From Winogradskyella sp. J14-2 (lineage in GTDB: Bacteria > Bacteroidota > Bacteroidia > Flavobacteriales > Flavobacteriaceae): DNA of 64,000 bases. Of the stretch, positions 19,860 through 28,715 are shown piece by piece. The position numbers and the translations under genes are program-made. The stretch spans positions 1,054,001 through 1,118,000 of the forward strand of contig NZ_CP019388.1 in NCBI RefSeq assembly GCF_001971725.1, written 5' to 3'. How positions within the stretch are numbered: position 1 is the first letter of the stretch; every line of letters starts with the position of its first letter. The notes under the pieces were generated by a model. The model was not told the DNA's origin. It was given only the letters and a program-made list of their open reading frames with translations, and searched no databases.

Positions 19860-21716
19860 TTATAAAACCTCGTTTAAATCGTCGGCGCCTTCTTCAATGG
19901 CTTCCTCTTTAACGTTTATGGCTTTATAATACTTTTTCAATTCATTTCTAATAATTGGTGATAATAAGATAACACCAATTATGTTTGGCACCACCATAGC
20001 AAATATCATAGCGTCTGAGAAATCAATGACAGCACCCAGGCTTATTGAGGCACCAATTACCACGAAGATTAAAAATAAGATTTTATAAGCCAGATCTGAA
20101 ACCTTTCCTTTTCCAAATAAGAATACCCAACCTTGCATACCATAGTAGGACCAAGAAATCATTGTGCTAAATGCAAATAATATTACCGCTATTGTTAATA
20201 CTACTGAAAAATGTGGTATAACAGTATCAAAAGCTGTTGCTGTAATTTCAACACCTTCTTTAATCTCAACACCATATTCCATAAATGAACCATCAAAATT
20301 TGTGATAACAATAACCAAGGCAGTCATTGTACAAATTACAACAGTATCTACAAACGGCTCTAATAAGGCTACGATGCCTTCGCTTGCTGGATATTTTGTT
20401 CTAACAGCGGAGTGAGCAATAGCCGCAGAACCTACACCTGCCTCGTTTGAAAACGCACCTCTTCTAATGCCCTGAATCATTACACCAACAAGTCCACCTG
20501 CTATACCAAGACCAGAAAATGCACCTTCGAATATTAATCCAAAAGCATCATCGATAAGTGTGAAGTTAGCACCCAATATTATTAAAGCAGCTAATACATA
20601 TATACCTGCCATGAATGGAACAATTTTTTCTGTTACCGAAGCAATACGCTTTATACCGCCAATTATAACTACTGCGACTAAAGCGGCCATTACCAAACCA
20701 AAATACATGCCAGCGTTATCACTTTCGAAATTAAAAAGTTTAGTAAACTGAGCGGCTGCTTGGTTAGCTTGAAACATGTTTCCACCACCGAATGAGCCAC
20801 CAATAACAAAAATTGCAAATAATACTGCTAAGACCTTACCGAAGCCACCCATTCCCTTAGATCTTAATCCTTTTGTTAAGTAATACATTGGCCCACCGTA
20901 AACAGTACCATCCTCACCTACATCTCTATATTTTACGCCAAGTGTACATTCTGCAAATTTTGATGCCATACCCAAAAGACCAGCTATAATCATCCAAAAG
21001 GTTGCACCAGGACCACCAATAGATAATGCTACTGCAACACCTGCAATGTTACCTAGACCTACAGTAGCAGACAATGCAGCAGTTAATGCTTGAAAATGTG
21101 AGACTTCACCATCTGCGCCTTCATCTCTAATAGTTTCTATAATATCACCGGCTTCGTTTGGTGTACTATCGCCATACAAGGTATCAGCACCGTGCTTCTC
21201 TATATCTTCGTACTTTCCTTGAACAACCTTAATGGCCGTTCTAAAACCAGTAACATTGATGAACTTAAAATAGATAGTAAAGAACATTGCACCACCTACT
21301 AATACAATAAGAACCCATGGAATACTGGCGTAAGGCGATGTAGCCATTAGTGTTACGCTCTGATTGGATTTCAATTGTTTATTAGAAAGTACGATACTGT
21401 TTTTGTCTTTTACAAAAAGTTTAGTATCTGATAGTATATCTATTTCGGTAGCAATTCTATTGCTTGGAAGTCTTATTTCTGTAATATAAATTGAATCATT
21501 TTCAATTTTCTTGTTGTACTTAAAAGGATCTGTTTTTGTTAAATCTAAAGTAACCTCTTCATTTATTTCACCAAAAGGTATTTCTGCAAAGATTCCTTCT
21601 ACAAACCATCCTGTGTATTTTTTAAAAGCATTATCAATCTTTTCGGATGTAGTTTCTTGGGCAAAATTTACAAACGGTAATATTAGCACAAAAAGTGACA
21701 GAAGATATTTCTTCAT
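19860..21716 (-). CDS. Sodium:alanine/amino-acid symporter (AGCS family)
   Basis: 618 residues, longer than typical AGCS proteins (about 450-550). There is an N-terminal signal peptide (MKKYLLSLFVLILPFVNFAQ), then a ~100-residue extracytoplasmic domain, then the transporter core with about 10 membrane segments. The AGCS signature is clear: NEAGVGSAAIAHSAV, and AALSATVGLGNIAGVAVAL in the first helices. It imports small amino acids with Na+. The extra N-terminal domain is common in Bacteroidota homologues and has no assigned function. It is the first gene of a probable three-gene unit with the HhH and acyl-CoA dehydrogenase genes. Confidence 0.92.
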   Translation of the reverse strand: MKKYLLSLFVLILPFVNFAQETTSEKIDNAFKKYTGWFVEGIFAEIPFGEINEEVTLDLTKTDPFKYNKKIENDSIYITEIRLPSNRIATEIDILSDTKLFVKDKNSIVLSNKQLKSNQSVTLMATSPYASIPWVLIVLVGGAMFFTIYFKFINVTGFRTAIKVVQGKYEDIEKHGADTLYGDSTPNEAGDIIETIRDEGADGEVSHFQALTAALSATVGLGNIAGVAVALSIGGPGATFWMIIAGLLGMASKFAECTLGVKYRDVGEDGTVYGGPMYYLTKGLRSKGMGGFGKVLAVLFAIFVIGGSFGGGNMFQANQAAAQFTKLFNFESDNAGMYFGLVMAALVAVVIIGGIKRIASVTEKIVPFMAGIYVLAALIILGANFTLIDDAFGLIFEGAFSGLGIAGGLVGVMIQGIRRGAFSNEAGVGSAAIAHSAVRTKYPASEGIVALLEPFVDTVVICTMTALVIVITNFDGSFMEYGVEIKEGVEITATAFDTVIPHFSVVLTIAVILFAFSTMISWSYYGMQGWVFLFGKGKVSDLAYKILFLIFVVIGASISLGAVIDFSDAMIFAMVVPNIIGVILLSPIIRNELKKYYKAINVKEEAIEEGADDLNEVL

Positions 21717-21802
21717 GAGTTTAGTATTAGTTAGTTTTATTAAATAAGGCTGACAAGATGCTAAAAAAAAATGAGTTTTTAAAGCATGTTGCGTTAAAAA
21801 GG

Positions 21803-22834
21803 CTATGTGTCTTGTTCTATATTAAACTCGGAGTTGAGTTTATTTATTTGCTCTGGGCGACCTAAAACAATAATTTTTGAACCTGGAACAAGTCTTGTAT
21901 CTGCCTCAGGGTTAACAATATATTCGCCTTTTTCATCCTTAAAACCAATAACAGTACATCCTGTTTTTTTTCTTAGATCTAACTCTCTAATTGTTTTTAC
22001 GGCATCTAGGCTATAAAGTTGTTCTACCTTAACCTCTTCAATATTTATATTACGCTCACCTACAATACCTAAATTATCAATAAACTCTACTAAATCTGGT
22101 ATAACTACCAAAGATGCCATGTGATCGCCACCTATTTTATCTGGCAAAATAACGTTGTTGGCACCTGCTAATTTTAATTTGTTATACGAGGTTTCTTGAG
22201 AGGCTCTACTAATTATACATAGCGCTTTATTGATTTGCCTCGCAGAGAGCACAACAAATAAGTTATCTGCATCGCTTGGCAATGCTGTTATTAAAGTACT
22301 TGCACGCTCTATACCAGCTTGAATTAATGTTTCGTCTTCATTGGCGTTACCAAATACATAAGGTAATCCGTCTTCTTGTAAACGTTCTATAATATCCTTA
22401 TTACGTTCAATGATAACAAAGGGTTTACCGTAATCTTGTAGTTTTATTGATGCTTGCTTTCCGTTGCGTCCAAAACCACAAATAATAATATGGTTGGACA
22501 TGGCTTCAATTTCCTTTTGCATTTTACGTTGTTTTATGTCTTCAAAATTATTTCTACTTAAAATATATTCTGTAATTATAGATATGGCATAACCTACAAT
22601 GACCACACTGGCTAATATTAAAAACACAGTAAATATTTTTGACTGCGTATCTAATGGGTTTACTTCTGCAAAACCTACCGTTGTTATTGTTATTACAGTC
22701 ATGTAGATAGCATCAACCCAATCGTAGTCTGAAATGAACCTATACCCAACAATGCCAATAAACATAAGTATTAAAAGCAATATTAGTGCAGTATATATTT
22801 TAGACCTAAATAATCTTAACAATGGATTACTCAT
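21803..22834 (-). CDS. Two-TM potassium channel with RCK (TrkA-N/TrkA-C) domains
   Basis: 343 residues. TM1 (about 15-32), a pore loop with the filter TTVGFAE (res. 51-57) and TM2 (about 65-90) are followed by a Rossmann RCK domain starting IIICGFGRNGKQ (about 115). A TrkA-C domain (about 255-338) ends the protein. The canonical filter TVGYGD is changed to TVGFAE; the F change is tolerated in several channels, while loss of the GD pair is less usual. It follows the PspC gene by 3 bp and DUF2851, so likely one operon. Confidence 0.88.
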   Translation of the reverse strand: MSNPLLRLFRSKIYTALILLLILMFIGIVGYRFISDYDWVDAIYMTVITITTVGFAEVNPLDTQSKIFTVFLILASVVIVGYAISIITEYILSRNNFEDIKQRKMQKEIEAMSNHIIICGFGRNGKQASIKLQDYGKPFVIIERNKDIIERLQEDGLPYVFGNANEDETLIQAGIERASTLITALPSDADNLFVVLSARQINKALCIISRASQETSYNKLKLAGANNVILPDKIGGDHMASLVVIPDLVEFIDNLGIVGERNINIEEVKVEQLYSLDAVKTIRELDLRKKTGCTVIGFKDEKGEYIVNPEADTRLVPGSKIIVLGRPEQINKLNSEFNIEQDT

Positions 22835-22837
22835 AAA

Positions 22838-23065
22838 CTATAAATCAAAAACCGAAGAACGTTTTGTGTAAATTATATCTTTAATTCGCATCCAGAATGC
22901 TAAAAACAAATACAATGCAAAACCAAAACCCACGGTTACAAAGGTAAGATACATAAATGATGTTCTAACAATTTTAGCTCTAATACCTAACCGATCAGCG
23001 ATGCGTTGGCATACATAGTATCCTCTTTTCTGAAAAAAATGAAGTAATTTATAAAACAAATTCAT
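22838..23065 (-). CDS. PspC domain membrane protein
   Basis: 75 residues. The N-terminal half matches the PspC domain (VCQRIADRLGIRAKIVRTSFMYLTF). The second half is a membrane helix (VTVGFGFALYLFLAFWM), followed by a basic tail. PspC proteins sense or protect against envelope stress with PspA/PspB; no psp partner is nearby. It lies 3 bp from the K+ channel gene and 13 bp from DUF2851, so probably cotranscribed. Confidence 0.85.
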   Translation of the reverse strand: MNLFYKLLHFFQKRGYYVCQRIADRLGIRAKIVRTSFMYLTFVTVGFGFALYLFLAFWMRIKDIIYTKRSSVFDL

Positions 23066-23078
23066 GGTAGCAATTTAC

Positions 23079-24350
23079 TTAATTTTTAACTATTAAACTA
23101 TTTCCAATAGCGCAATGAAGGCACCTATTTTTGTTGCAATAATTTTGTTTTAGTTGCAATAAACCTTGAGAACTTAGAGCATTTTTTTTTATTGGTTTGA
23201 GTTGCATGTATTTATTTACAATGCTGTTGGTTTCTTGCTTAATTTCACTGAGTAAATTAAATAAATCGTCGTTAATATTTCTACCTTGATGCTTGGCATA
23301 ACTAAATTTTAAGGGGATAATAGTATTTATTACTACAAGATCTATAAGAGGTTTTGTAATTACTTTTTTTAATGCCTTTGACTCTTTACCAAAGGTATAG
23401 TGTGTCATCCAAAAGCTTGTAACTCCTTTACTTAAGAGATTATAAAATTCGTTTTTGGTTTCTGCAGACATAATTTTTGAAAACAATTGACGCTCTGAAA
23501 CATAAAGGTTAACAAATTGCGATAAGCGAATTGTTGGAAAATTTGGAGGTCGCAATCTAAAAAATTGCAACGGCAAAACACCTTGGTTGTTAAGTTGAAA
23601 TTTTTGAGCTAGAAATTGGTACCGCTGTTTTAAATCTAAAAAATAAGACTCCTGCGCATCACCATCTAGCAAACCTGACTGACCAAATAAAAGTGCTTCT
23701 AGATCTAAGACATTATGTTGCAATTTTCGTATAACAGCATAATCAACGGAATTTGCAAGACTCAAAAAAGCCTCACCATTTACTTTTAGCCCAAAGTTTT
23801 TTAACAGCATTTTAAACAAAACTGCCTCCCAGTCGTTTTTAGATTGCTTTAAAAGCTCTAAAATGTCATTCGATTTTCGTTCTAAGCGTTCTATGTATAA
23901 TCTTTCAATCCAATTTTCTAATACAAAATCGTCTACTTCGGGATAATGTGTTTGGCAATTAATCCACGATTTAGAAGACATTAATGTATAATAATTAGTA
24001 ATTAGATTTCGGTTAACAATTGGCTTTAACTCTAATGTGGGAACTACTGAATTATCACTTCTAAATACTTCTGTATCATGTTCCCAAACTACATGTAAAA
24101 TTACATTATCATATGCCTTGTCTTTTTCATGACCATGCACATACCAATCTGAAGATTTTATATGAATTTCAACATTACCAGCCCATAACTGACCATCAAT
24201 ACTTAACTGGGCATTAAAAAAATCTGGACCTGAATTATGATTATGATGCCCTAATTTTAAGATAACAATAGATGCACCACTTGTAGTTTTAAGCGATGTT
24301 GAAGAAAAAGCTTTTTGCTTCCAAACGTAATGTAGAAAGTCTTCTTGCAT
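23079..24350 (-). CDS. DUF2851 family protein
   Basis: 423 residues, soluble, no signal peptide. Bacteroidota-specific DUF2851, recognised from the start MQEDFLHYVWKQKAF, the segment GHHNHNSGPDFFNAQLSIDGQLWAGNVEIH and the C-terminal cluster CNKNRCLHCAIGNSL. The N-terminal part (D-F-NAQL, G-NVEIHIKSSDW) resembles a restriction-endonuclease-like fold, which is inference only. The four-cysteine tail could bind metal. Function is unknown. It is first in a unit with PspC and the K+ channel. Its predicted promoter lies upstream of the terminator of the preceding gene. Confidence 0.85.
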   Translation of the reverse strand: MQEDFLHYVWKQKAFSSTSLKTTSGASIVILKLGHHNHNSGPDFFNAQLSIDGQLWAGNVEIHIKSSDWYVHGHEKDKAYDNVILHVVWEHDTEVFRSDNSVVPTLELKPIVNRNLITNYYTLMSSKSWINCQTHYPEVDDFVLENWIERLYIERLERKSNDILELLKQSKNDWEAVLFKMLLKNFGLKVNGEAFLSLANSVDYAVIRKLQHNVLDLEALLFGQSGLLDGDAQESYFLDLKQRYQFLAQKFQLNNQGVLPLQFFRLRPPNFPTIRLSQFVNLYVSERQLFSKIMSAETKNEFYNLLSKGVTSFWMTHYTFGKESKALKKVITKPLIDLVVINTIIPLKFSYAKHQGRNINDDLFNLLSEIKQETNSIVNKYMQLKPIKKNALSSQGLLQLKQNYCNKNRCLHCAIGNSLIVKN

Positions 24351-24359
24351 GCTCTAAAA

Positions 24360-24386
24360 TAGAAAATCCTGAGAAAAATTCAGGAT
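24360..24386 (-). terminator. Terminator downstream of the cysteine synthase gene
   Basis: ATCCTGA (24366-24372) and TCAGGAT (24380-24386) form a 7-bp stem. On the minus strand TTTCTATTTT follows. It lies 45 nt after the stop at 24431 and within the predicted 5' leader of the DUF2851 gene. Confidence 0.7.
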
Positions 24387-24407
24387 ATCTAGTCAATTTG
24401 TTATGTT

Positions 24408-24437
24408 CAAAAATACGGGAAGTATTTTTTTTAGTCA
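24408..24437 (-). promoter_or_regulatory. Predicted promoter of the DUF2851-pspC-channel operon
   Basis: On the minus strand TTG (24437-24435), a 19-nt spacer, then TATTTTTG (24415-24408): a full consensus match. It overlaps the last codons of the cysteine synthase gene. The start would be at about 24403, upstream of the terminator hairpin at 24386-24366. Confidence 0.6.
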
Positions 24438-25411
24438 ATATACCCTTTTTCGCGCATCCAATCGTCATTGAACATCTTACCCACATAGCGACTTCCGTGA
24501 TCATGAAACAAGACAACCACGACGTCTTCAGGTTTAAAATGTTCTTTTAATTGAAGCACACCTTTTATAGCAGCACCAGCAGAATTACCCAAAAACATAC
24601 CTTCTTCTTTTGCTAAACGTTGTGTGTACACCGCAGCATCTTTGTCAGTTACTTTTGTAAATCCATCAATAATACCAAAATTAACATTTGCCGGTAAAAT
24701 GTCTTCACCAATACCTTCGGTTACGTAAGGATAGATTTCGTTTTCATCAAAAATGCCGGTTTCATGATATTTTTTAAACACAGAACCATAAGTATCCACA
24801 CCCCAGACTTTAATGTTTGGGTTTTTCATTTTTAGATAACTTCCCACACCTGAAATCGTACCTCCTGTACCTACTCCAACTACAAAATGTGTTACTTTTC
24901 CGTCTGTTTGTTCCCAAATTTCTGGACCAGTAGTTTTAAAATGAGCTTTACAGTTACTTGGATTGTCGTATTGATTTACATACCATGAATTTGGCGTTTC
25001 TTCACCAAGTCTTTTGGACACTGAATAGTAACTTCGAGGATCATCTGGCTCTACGTCTGTAGGGCAGACAATAACTTCTGCACCTACAGCTCTTAAAACA
25101 TCCATTTTTTCTTTAGACTGCTTATCGCTTATAACAAAAATACATTTATAGCCTTTAACTATGGCTGCTAGAGCGAGTCCCATACCTGTATTTCCTGATG
25201 TCCCTTCGATGATAGTTCCGCCAGGCTTTAAGCGTCCGTCTGCCTCTGCATCTTCAATCATTTGCAATGCCATACGATCCTTAACTGAGTTTCCTGGATT
25301 AAAGGTTTCATACTTGGCTAAAACCAAACATGGTAGCTCCTCTACTAATTTATTCATCTTTACCAAAGGTGTGTTACCAATGGTTCCTAATATGTTTTCT
25401 ACGTACTCCAT
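24431..25411 (-). CDS. PLP-dependent cysteine synthase / cystathionine beta-synthase-like enzyme
   Basis: 326 residues, fold-type II PLP enzyme. The Schiff-base lysine is K44 in NPGNSVKDR. The substrate loop is GTSGNTG and the phosphate loop GVGTGGTISG. The length equals the catalytic core; there is no CBS domain pair. Family members make cysteine from O-acetylserine and sulfide, or cystathionine from serine and homocysteine. Sequence alone does not separate CysK, CysM and CBS, so no symbol is given. It has its own consensus promoter upstream and a terminator after it. Confidence 0.88.
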   Translation of the reverse strand: MEYVENILGTIGNTPLVKMNKLVEELPCLVLAKYETFNPGNSVKDRMALQMIEDAEADGRLKPGGTIIEGTSGNTGMGLALAAIVKGYKCIFVISDKQSKEKMDVLRAVGAEVIVCPTDVEPDDPRSYYSVSKRLGEETPNSWYVNQYDNPSNCKAHFKTTGPEIWEQTDGKVTHFVVGVGTGGTISGVGSYLKMKNPNIKVWGVDTYGSVFKKYHETGIFDENEIYPYVTEGIGEDILPANVNFGIIDGFTKVTDKDAAVYTQRLAKEEGMFLGNSAGAAIKGVLQLKEHFKPEDVVVVLFHDHGSRYVGKMFNDDWMREKGYID

Positions 25412-25428
25412 AGTTTTATTTTGCGATG

Positions 25429-25467
25429 CAAAATTAAGTATTAAGTGTTAAGTACAAAGTTAAAAGT
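25429..25467 (-). promoter_or_regulatory. Promoter of the cysteine synthase gene, built in heptamer repeats
   Basis: On the minus strand TTTG (25458-25455), 18 nt, then TAATTTTG (25436-25429), a full match to the consensus. The same DNA on the plus strand is five heptamers ending in AAGT: ATTAAGT, ATTAAGT, GTTAAGT, ACAAAGT, TAAAAGT (25433-25467). Both promoter boxes lie in or at the edge of the repeat run. Confidence 0.6.
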
Positions 25468-25584
25468 GGGTATTAATTAGATTACAAAGAAAATTCAAAA
25501 TATTAACCAAACCCATTCAATATTCATTCTCTTATGGTAAAAAACTCAAAAACATGGGTTATGTCACTAAAGATGCGAAGTCGC

Positions 25585-26817
25585 TTAATCAAACCGAATG
25601 GCTTTTACTGGCGATATCTTAGAAATTATAACCGATGGTATTAAAAGCATTAATAAACATGCAATAAAGGTTCCGATATTTAGAATCAAAATATAATCTA
25701 AACTTATGTATACTGGCGCTTCACTTACATAATAAGTATCTGGATTAAGCGGAAAAAGCTTGAAATACTTTTGAGCAAACAACAAGCCTAAACCTAGTAA
25801 ATTTCCCCAAAGCAAACCTAAACCAATAAGATAGGATGCGTTGTACAAAAACACTTTTCTTATAGACCAGTTAGAACTACCTAAAGCCTTAAGAATACCT
25901 ATCATTTGGGTACGCTCTAAAATTAAGACCAACAAGGCTGTAATCATGTTTATTCCGGCAACAATTATCATAATAGCTATAATGCCATAGGTATTGTTAT
26001 CAAAAATTTTTATCCACTCAAATACGGTGTAATACTTTTGGTTTACTGGTGTAGCATTTAACAAGGAGGGGATTTCTTTAAACACAGCATTATAAGTTTC
26101 TTCTATGTTTGAAAAGTCATCAACAAACACCTCAAAACTTCCAATTTCATTAGCTTCCCATTTATTTAAACGTTGAATATGACGCAAATCTGCAATACAG
26201 AATTTTTCATCTAGTTCCTGAAAACCAGAATTATAAATACCTACAATTTCATAATTAATTATACGAGGCATTTTATTAAGATTTTCACCAAACAAGGTTT
26301 GAAATGTATCACCAACTTTAAAACCTAATCGGCTTGCTAAATAGCTTGAAATTAATATTTCCTCATTACGTTTTCCTGAAAAATCTGGTAATCGACCTTC
26401 TACCAAAAATTCTTTAAAATAATCCCATTTATAATCGGCTCCTACGCCTTTAATAACGACGCCTTCAAAATCAGTATCGGTTCTAATTACTGCGAATTTT
26501 GTAGCAATACCTTGTATGTGCGTTACTTCTTCTACAGCATTGAAGTTTGGATAAAAATCCTGATCTGAAGAGATTGGCACCTGAGATTCATCTGAAGCAT
26601 TGGTATCATAATTTGTAATTTCTATATGACCATTAAAGGCAACTACCTTATCTCTAATTTTTTGCTGAAGCCCTAAACCGGTTGCAATAGCAATAAGCAT
26701 TACTATAATACCGATAGCAATTGCCGCAATACCAATTTTAATTATTGGTGCCGAAACACTACTTTTATACGCTTTATTGCCAATAATGCGTTTAGCTATA
26801 AACAGTTCGAAATTCAA
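25585..26817 (-). CDS. ABC transporter permease, LolC/LolE (FtsX-like) family
   Basis: 410 residues from a TTG start at 26817 (NFELFIAKRIIGNKAYKSS...). The frame is open to 26943, but the extra 42 codons are antisense to the neighbouring lipoprotein linker and unlike the family. There is an N-terminal TM helix (about 25-50), a large periplasmic MacB-like domain (about 55-250), then three TM helices (about 270-400). LolC/E permeases extract lipoproteins from the inner membrane for outer-membrane transfer. The ATPase partner (LolD) is not adjacent. Starts of this gene and the divergent NamZ gene are only 10 bp apart. Confidence 0.85.
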   Translation of the reverse strand: MNFELFIAKRIIGNKAYKSSVSAPIIKIGIAAIAIGIIVMLIAIATGLGLQQKIRDKVVAFNGHIEITNYDTNASDESQVPISSDQDFYPNFNAVEEVTHIQGIATKFAVIRTDTDFEGVVIKGVGADYKWDYFKEFLVEGRLPDFSGKRNEEILISSYLASRLGFKVGDTFQTLFGENLNKMPRIINYEIVGIYNSGFQELDEKFCIADLRHIQRLNKWEANEIGSFEVFVDDFSNIEETYNAVFKEIPSLLNATPVNQKYYTVFEWIKIFDNNTYGIIAIMIIVAGINMITALLVLILERTQMIGILKALGSSNWSIRKVFLYNASYLIGLGLLWGNLLGLGLLFAQKYFKLFPLNPDTYYVSEAPVYISLDYILILNIGTFIACLLMLLIPSVIISKISPVKAIRFD

Positions 26818-26827
26818 ATTTTCTTTT

Positions 26828-28132
26828 ATGCGTTTTAAGGTTTTCAAAAATACAGTTTTATTATTTGTCTTGGTAGTGATTTCTTGTGCAGGAAAAGGAG
26901 GAAGTGAAAAGCTCGAAGTTAGAAGTGAGAAGACAGAAGACACTTCGACTGCGCTTCGACAGGCTCAGCGTGACACGCTCAGTATGACAGAAGAAAAGGA
27001 TGACAAAAGTATTGTAGTTGGCGCCAACCGAACTGAAGTTTACTTACCATTATTAAAAGGAAAGCGCGTTGGTGTTGTGGCTAATCAAACCTCTGTGATT
27101 TTTAGAAAAAAGATAAGAAAGTTCACAGTCTTAAATTATGTACATATTGTTGACTCTTTACTTGAAAGAAATATAAATATCAAAAAAGTATTTTCTCCTG
27201 AGCATGGTTTTAGAGGTACGGCTGATGCCGGTGAAAATGTAAAAGATGGTGTAGATGTAAAAACACAGTTACCAATTTTTTCGCTTCATGGTAAACACAA
27301 AAAACCAACAGCCGAGCAACTCGAAGATTTAGATATTATGGTTTTTGATATTCAAGATGTTGGTGTGCGTTTTTATACCTACATCTCCACCTTGCATTAT
27401 GTGATGGAAGCTTGTGCTGAGAATAACGTAAAACTTCTCATATTAGATCGTCCTAATCCTAATGGAAATTATATTGATGGTCCAAAATTAGAAAAAAAAC
27501 ACAGTAGCTTTTTGGGCATGCACACTATTCCATTGGTGCACGGCATGACGATTGGCGAATATGCCGAAATGATTAATGGTGAAGGTTGGTTAAAAGACAA
27601 TGCTAAATGTGATATTACTATTGTTGAGATGGAACATTATAACCATGAAAAAACCTATAGTTTACCGATAAGACCTTCTCCAAATTTACCTAATGACCAA
27701 TCAATAACTTTATATCCTAGTTTAGGTTTGTTTGAAGGCACAAACATTAATGCTGGTCGTGGTACTGAGTTTCAGTTTCAACGTTATGGTGCGCCATTTT
27801 TAGATGCATCACATTATACCTTTACCTATACTCCAAAACCTAATTTTGGCTCTAAATATCCTAAGCATAAAGATGAACTCTGTTATGGTGAAGATTTATC
27901 AAATATAAAAGCTGAAAGACAATTTACTTTAAAGTATGTGATTGACGCTTACACTAATGCTACCGATAAAAGTAAAGTGTTTAATACTGCGAACTTCACC
28001 AAACATGCTGGTACAGAAAAACTACAACAGCAAATAGAATCTGGAATGAGCGAAGAAGCCATTAGGGCAACATGGAAAGAGGATTTGGAAACCTTTAAAG
28101 CAATTAGAGCGAAATATTTAGTCTATGATTAA
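26828..28132 (+). CDS. NamZ-type exo-beta-N-acetylmuramidase lipoprotein (DUF1343/YbbC)
   Basis: 434 residues from ATG 26828. A signal peptide with lipobox VISC (C20) is followed by a ~39-residue linker and then the DUF1343 domain (about res. 60-434) with GKRVGVVANQTSV, SPEHGFRGTADAGE, DIQDVGVRFYTYISTLH and NPNG. B. subtilis YbbC (NamZ) of this family removes MurNAc from the non-reducing end of peptidoglycan fragments, so a role in murein recycling at the envelope is likely. Most of the linker (res. 25-54) is encoded by repeat DNA. The gene overlaps the 3' end of the convergent next gene by 4 bp. Confidence 0.88.
   Translation: MRFKVFKNTVLLFVLVVISCAGKGGSEKLEVRSEKTEDTSTALRQAQRDTLSMTEEKDDKSIVVGANRTEVYLPLLKGKRVGVVANQTSVIFRKKIRKFTVLNYVHIVDSLLERNINIKKVFSPEHGFRGTADAGENVKDGVDVKTQLPIFSLHGKHKKPTAEQLEDLDIMVFDIQDVGVRFYTYISTLHYVMEACAENNVKLLILDRPNPNGNYIDGPKLEKKHSSFLGMHTIPLVHGMTIGEYAEMINGEGWLKDNAKCDITIVEMEHYNHEKTYSLPIRPSPNLPNDQSITLYPSLGLFEGTNINAGRGTEFQFQRYGAPFLDASHYTFTYTPKPNFGSKYPKHKDELCYGEDLSNIKAERQFTLKYVIDAYTNATDKSKVFNTANFTKHAGTEKLQQQIESGMSEEAIRATWKEDLETFKAIRAKYLVYD
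26901..26990 (+). repeat. Two repeat elements read in frame in the NamZ linker
   Basis: 26901-26942 is a run of six GAAGTGA-like heptamers. 26941-26990 carries the CTTCGAC...CAGGCTCAG...TGACA core of the dispersed family seen at 32671 and 51308. Together they encode res. 25-54 of the lipoprotein (EKLEVRSEKTED then TALRQAQRDTLSM) without a stop. The same DNA is also open antisense. Confidence 0.75.
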
Positions 28133-28560
28133 TTATTCTCAGTTACCACTACTTTTTTAGATTCGTTAGCGACTATAGCTTCAGAGGGTATTTCTATTGG
28201 TTCTTCTTTTGGGATTTCTTTTAAAATTCTAACGACAAAAACAATGCGTTTTGGTGATTGTACAGCTACCAACACATGTTTTCCTTTTGGCAATTTGTTT
28301 AATGGAAATTTATAAAATGTGGTGTCTACATAGACATCAAAATCCCTTCCGTAGTCTTTATTAATAGAATAAAGATAATTGATCTTTTTATCGCTTTGCA
28401 AGATTAATGTATCCTTGGTTTCATTCAACTTATGAATTAATCCCTTGGCTTGAACATTTGTGTTGGGTTCTAATTTGGCATATTGCTCTTGAGCCTTTAA
28501 CGTAAAACTCAATAAAAAAACGAGGACAACAATGAGGAGAATTCGGATTAAATTTTTCAC
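28129..28560 (-). CDS. Secreted hypothetical protein
   Basis: 143 residues, not recognised. An N-terminal signal segment (MKNLIRILLIVVLVFLLSFTLKAQ) predicts export. The mature part (about res. 24-143) is beta-rich with YLYSINKDYGRDFDVYVDTTFYKFPLNKLPKGKH, suggesting a single small beta domain, and ends in an acidic tail. It shares 4 bp with the 3' end of the convergent NamZ gene. A 155-bp gap with no clear signal separates it from GDPD upstream on the same strand. Confidence 0.7.
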   Translation of the reverse strand: MKNLIRILLIVVLVFLLSFTLKAQEQYAKLEPNTNVQAKGLIHKLNETKDTLILQSDKKINYLYSINKDYGRDFDVYVDTTFYKFPLNKLPKGKHVLVAVQSPKRIVFVVRILKEIPKEEPIEIPSEAIVANESKKVVVTENN

Positions 28561-28715
28561 TACAGCAAAGCTTTACGTTTAACTTGGTTTGTTTAGCTCA
28601 ACAGTATTTAATTAATTAATCCATCGCAAACATAAACGGATAATTGAATGAAAGGATAAAATATCCATCAACTACACAGAAATTAGAGGAATTACTAGTT
28701 TTTGTTGATAAGTTG

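Noticed and set aside
26818..26943. Longer N-terminus for the LolC/E-type permease (42 extra residues)
   Set aside because: Antisense to the repeat-derived linker of the lipoprotein; homologous start pattern begins at the TTG at 26817.
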